Shown: piece after piece, positions 6,237 through 8,654 of the stretch
Numbering within the stretch: the stretch's first letter is position 1
How the letters are laid out: each line of letters starts with the position of its first letter
Assembly (NCBI GenBank): GCA_030426865.1
Contig: JAUHXN010000113.1
Coordinates: 1-8,654, forward strand
DNA length: 8,654 bases
Source: a bacterium
GTDB lineage: Bacteria > Bacteroidota > Ignavibacteria > Kapaibacteriales > UBA2268
Direction of reading: 5' to 3'
The notes under the pieces: model-generated
Told to the model about the DNA's origin: nothing
What the model saw: the letters and a program-made list of their open reading frames with translations, nothing else
Databases searched by the model: none
Program-made: the position numbers and the translations under genes

Positions 6237-8012
6237 TTGATAGACACCGAAAACATATTTATGTTCCAGCCAGAATACGAAGAGGATAGTCCTTTTGGTA
6301 TTGACCCTAAGTTTGACTTAAGTTATTTATTACAAAAGGCAGAGGAATATCTACAAGATTACGATGAGGATTTAATAACAAAAGCGTTTTGGTATTGTTA
6401 TGATAATCATAAAGGAATGGTACGCAAATCAGGCAAACCTTTCTATACTCATCCGCTTAATGTATCAATAGTATTGCTAGAAGAGTTCCCGATTTATGAT
6501 TCTCAAACGGTAGCTGCTTGTTTGCTACATGATACTATGGAAGACGTTGATAGTGTAACTTGGGAAAGTATAAACGAGACTTTCAATAGTGAAGTAGCCC
6601 GTATGGTTGATGGTGTAACTAAAATAAGCCATAAAGAAGTTAGCCAAACTGAGAATAAAGCTGCATCGTATAGGAAGCTATTTCTGGCATTGGTAAGAGA
6701 TATAAGAGTGGTCCTAATAAAATTAGCTGATAGGTTACACAATGTAAGAACATTACACTATCTTTCGCCAAACAAACAAAAATATATAGCCGAAGAAACG
6801 CTTAACTTTTATACTATGTTAGCTCATAGATTAGGCTTACTTAAAATTAAAATCGAGTTAGAAAATTTATCCTTCTATTACCTTGACAGAGAGGCCTACG
6901 AGGACTTAAAAGAAAGGCTGAGTGAAAAAAGAAAAGAATTTTTAGGATATATAACTTCTTTCCTTGGCACTATAGAAACTAGTCTAAACGAACACGAAAT
7001 TGACCACACTCTAACTATATATCATAAGCACGAATATGAGATATTCAATATGATACAAGAGGGAAAATCACTTTCAGATATAGATAATTTCTATTCAATT
7101 AACCTGATTATAAATACAAATGAAAAATCGGATTGCTACAGAGCTCATGGTATAATAGCCAATACGTTCGACTCAATCAAATTCTTAGATTATATATCAA
7201 AGCCAAAATTTGATTGGTACAAATCACTCCATACTGAAATAATTGGTCCAGATGGTAAAAAAATAGAACTTTCCATCAGAACACAAGAGATGGAGACTAT
7301 TGCTGAAGATGGGTTTGCTTCAAAGTTTTCACTTAAAAACAAAAGAAAAGCCCTCAATATAACGCGTGAAGATACCGAAGAGTGGGGCGAGTGGATGCAA
7401 GAGATGATTGAAGAATATCCGGACAATGCAATCCAAATAATTTGGAATTCGATAAAAGTTAATCTATTCGATGTAGATGTAGTTGTATATAATAAAAAAG
7501 GTGACCCTGTTTCTTTACCAGATGGATCATCTGTTTTAGACTTTGCCTTTGCTAAGTCCTATGAAGACGGTATGCACTGTATTTCAGCCAAAATAAATGG
7601 CGTTATCAAAGAGCTAAACTATGAACTACAATATGGGGATCAAGTAGAAATAATTACTTCTGACAGTGTAACCCCAGAACCAAAATGGCAACAATATGTT
7701 GTTACTTTCAAGGCGGTTATATCTCTATTCCATTATTTCAAAGAAAATCCATTTGTTGAAATTGCCGATAGAAAAGACATCCATTCATTTATTAAAATGA
7801 AAATAGTTGGTGAAGATAGAGAAGGTATGCTCAAACAAATAACAGAAGCAATCGGTAAAAACAGTATGCACGAACTACATATAAGTGCTCAAGAAGAAGA
7901 CTTTGAAGGAGTATTTACACTTAAGGTAAAAGAGGATGACGACGTTAACAATATATTCCTAAAAATACTGAACATACAGGGAATCAAGAGTGTAAACTTA
8001 CTCGATGATTAA
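6237..8012 (+). CDS. RelA/SpoT homologue, (p)ppGpp hydrolase with degenerate synthetase, TGS and ACT domains
   Basis: A 591-residue RSH protein. HD hydrolase domain (about 45-215): R63, H72 in 'THP', H98-D99, E102-D103, and D165/N169 in 'KLADRLHNVRT'. These are the residues that bind Mn2+ and (p)ppGpp, and all are present. Synthetase region (about 255-365): 'SLHT' (330-333) and E344 in 'IELSIRT' survive. However, the GRxK motif is reduced to Y-H-K264, the catalytic Asp of 'YDLxAxR' aligns with N284, its Arg with N289, and 'NGYQ' is changed to 'DWYK'. A TGS domain (about 408-475; 'LPDGSSVLDFAFA', 'GDQVEIITSD') is followed after roughly 40 residues by an ACT domain (517-590; 'GEDREGMLKQIT'). 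Usual long RSHs are 700-750 residues with helical and zinc-finger/CC (RIS) modules between TGS and ACT; these are missing. Inference: a hydrolase-only ppGpp-degrading enzyme. The start is TTG at 6237, with ATG at 6261 (residue 9) as an alternative; neither has a clear ribosome binding site. Confidence 0.92.
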   Translation: MIDTENIFMFQPEYEEDSPFGIDPKFDLSYLLQKAEEYLQDYDEDLITKAFWYCYDNHKGMVRKSGKPFYTHPLNVSIVLLEEFPIYDSQTVAACLLHDTMEDVDSVTWESINETFNSEVARMVDGVTKISHKEVSQTENKAASYRKLFLALVRDIRVVLIKLADRLHNVRTLHYLSPNKQKYIAEETLNFYTMLAHRLGLLKIKIELENLSFYYLDREAYEDLKERLSEKRKEFLGYITSFLGTIETSLNEHEIDHTLTIYHKHEYEIFNMIQEGKSLSDIDNFYSINLIINTNEKSDCYRAHGIIANTFDSIKFLDYISKPKFDWYKSLHTEIIGPDGKKIELSIRTQEMETIAEDGFASKFSLKNKRKALNITREDTEEWGEWMQEMIEEYPDNAIQIIWNSIKVNLFDVDVVVYNKKGDPVSLPDGSSVLDFAFAKSYEDGMHCISAKINGVIKELNYELQYGDQVEIITSDSVTPEPKWQQYVVTFKAVISLFHYFKENPFVEIADRKDIHSFIKMKIVGEDREGMLKQITEAIGKNSMHELHISAQEEDFEGVFTLKVKEDDDVNNIFLKILNIQGIKSVNLLDD

Positions 8013-8038
8013 GAAATACAAAACAAAAATAATTCTAA

Positions 8039-8257
8039 TTACTCCTTTACGAATCTAGCTATATTTTTTCCTTGCTCATCTACTACAAAGTAAATGCCTT
8101 TGTTTAGATTTGCTACGTTCAGCTTGCCGTCCGCGACTATGCTGTAGTCTTTTACCTTAGCACCTGTAATATTAATTATACTTAGTTGCAATGGCTTGTC
8201 TATCTGTAACTGTATATAATCTTTCGCAGGGTTAGGATGCACATTTAGTACTTCGTT
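8039..8257 (-). other. T9SS type A C-terminal sorting domain
   Basis: The final ~70 residues of the partial gene begin at HPNPAKDY and end in a basic strand (IARFVKE). NPA-x-D followed by a short hydrophobic strand, a central 'xxxIxNITGAKV' strand and 'L-N-K-G-I-Y-F-V' is the classical Por secretion tail. It is of a different sequence subtype from the tail at 4140-4379, but has the same layout. Confidence 0.9.
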
Positions 8258-8654
8258 TTTATCAGAAATTTCATTTACTGAACTAGTAACTAAGCAAGTA
8301 TCACTTGATTGGAAATTATTATCTGCCCATTCATTGAAATCAGCCATTAGATTGTCATAAGTATTATGTTGGAATTCATACGGCCAAGGCTCAATATACC
8401 TTATGCCTAGGCTTTTAGCTTGAGCAAAAACATTGCTATAATCATCATCTTCAAATCTTTCTATTTGATCAGATCTACCAATTATTTGAGCGTATTTATC
8501 CCCTTCATACTCTGATATAAAATCAATTAAATCACTCTGATAAGTTGTTTTACCTGATATCCACCACATCCCTAAACCGAGTCGGCTACATAGATTTGGG
8601 TCATTCGTCAAATCTGTAATTATTGAAACTGGTATAGTTATATTCCTGTCAATT
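8039..8654 (-). CDS. 3' part of a T9SS cargo protein of unknown activity (partial)
   Basis: The reading frame is open to the right edge of the window, so the N-terminal part lies outside. A TTG at 8609-8611 would give 190 residues, but the frame continues upstream for 14 further codons without a stop, so that is not a real start. The last ~70 visible residues are a T9SS type A sorting domain: 'VHPNPAKDYIQLQI', 'LSIINITGAKVKDY', 'LNKGIYFVV'. Before it are about 115 residues, rich in Trp, Tyr and acidic groups, with 'LGLGMWWISGK' and 'AKSLGIRYIEPWPYEF'. The latter alternates helix and strand like the last units of a (beta/alpha)8 barrel, so a secreted glycoside-hydrolase-like enzyme is possible, but I do not recognise the family. 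A Ser/Asp/Asn-rich linker joins the two parts. It converges on the RSH gene with 26 bases between the stops and no hairpin terminator visible there. Confidence 0.85.
   Translation of the reverse strand, partial: IDRNITIPVSIITDLTNDPNLCSRLGLGMWWISGKTTYQSDLIDFISEYEGDKYAQIIGRSDQIERFEDDDYSNVFAQAKSLGIRYIEPWPYEFQHNTYDNLMADFNEWADNNFQSSDTCLVTSSVNEISDKNEVLNVHPNPAKDYIQLQIDKPLQLSIINITGAKVKDYSIVADGKLNVANLNKGIYFVVDEQGKNIARFVKE

Noticed and set aside
6503..7426. Minus-strand frames of 79 and 78 codons within the RSH gene
   Set aside because: They are antisense to conserved HD and synthetase regions; their Ser/Leu-rich composition is typical of shadows.
1..8654. Search for CRISPR repeats, tRNA/rRNA genes, insertion sequences or prophage genes
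   Set aside because: No regularly spaced repeats, cloverleaf-like GC-rich stretches, transposase motifs or terminal repeats were seen.

Overview
The window looks like an AT-rich, gene-dense piece of chromosome from the Bacteroidota/Chlorobi/Ignavibacteria-Kapabacteria group. The grounds are two proteins ending in the type A C-terminal sorting domain of the type IX secretion system (T9SS, with 'NPxxxx' openings and 'GxY/GVY' near the end), a DUF1573 lipid-free secreted protein, Hydin/ASH-type beta-sandwich repeats, signal peptides ending in 'LSQ', and few Shine-Dalgarno sequences. TGA is used as a normal stop. No mobile element, CRISPR array, tRNA or rRNA was seen. The exact lineage is inferred from gene style, not from a marker gene.

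Layout: (i) 32-1207, minus strand, a YhiN/HI0933-type FAD-dependent oxidoreductase. (ii) 1276-1986, minus, a secreted two-domain DUF1573 protein, closed by a hairpin terminator at 1225-1254. (iii) 1987-2153, a divergent intergenic stretch that probably also codes the signal peptide of the next gene. (iv) 2154-4382, plus, a large multi-domain T9SS cargo protein, and 4379-5140, plus, a putative outer-membrane beta-barrel, joined by an ATGA stop/start overlap. (v) 5133-6176, minus, a peptidase S66 (LD-carboxypeptidase/MccF-like) with a Tat-like leader; its 3' end overlaps the barrel gene by 8 bases. (vi) 6237-8012, plus, a RelA/SpoT homologue (RSH). (vii) 8039-8654, minus, the 3' part of another T9SS cargo gene that runs off the right edge.

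Functionally, much of the window concerns the cell envelope: secreted Ig-like proteins, a barrel, a cell-wall peptide hydrolase and T9SS cargo. A (p)ppGpp enzyme and a flavoprotein sit among them. The most unusual items are two. The RSH keeps every hydrolase residue that I can check, but its synthetase motifs are eroded and it goes from TGS almost directly to ACT. The large T9SS cargo gene has a clear in-frame signal peptide upstream of any ATG/GTG/TTG start, which implies a non-AUG start or a one-base sequence error.
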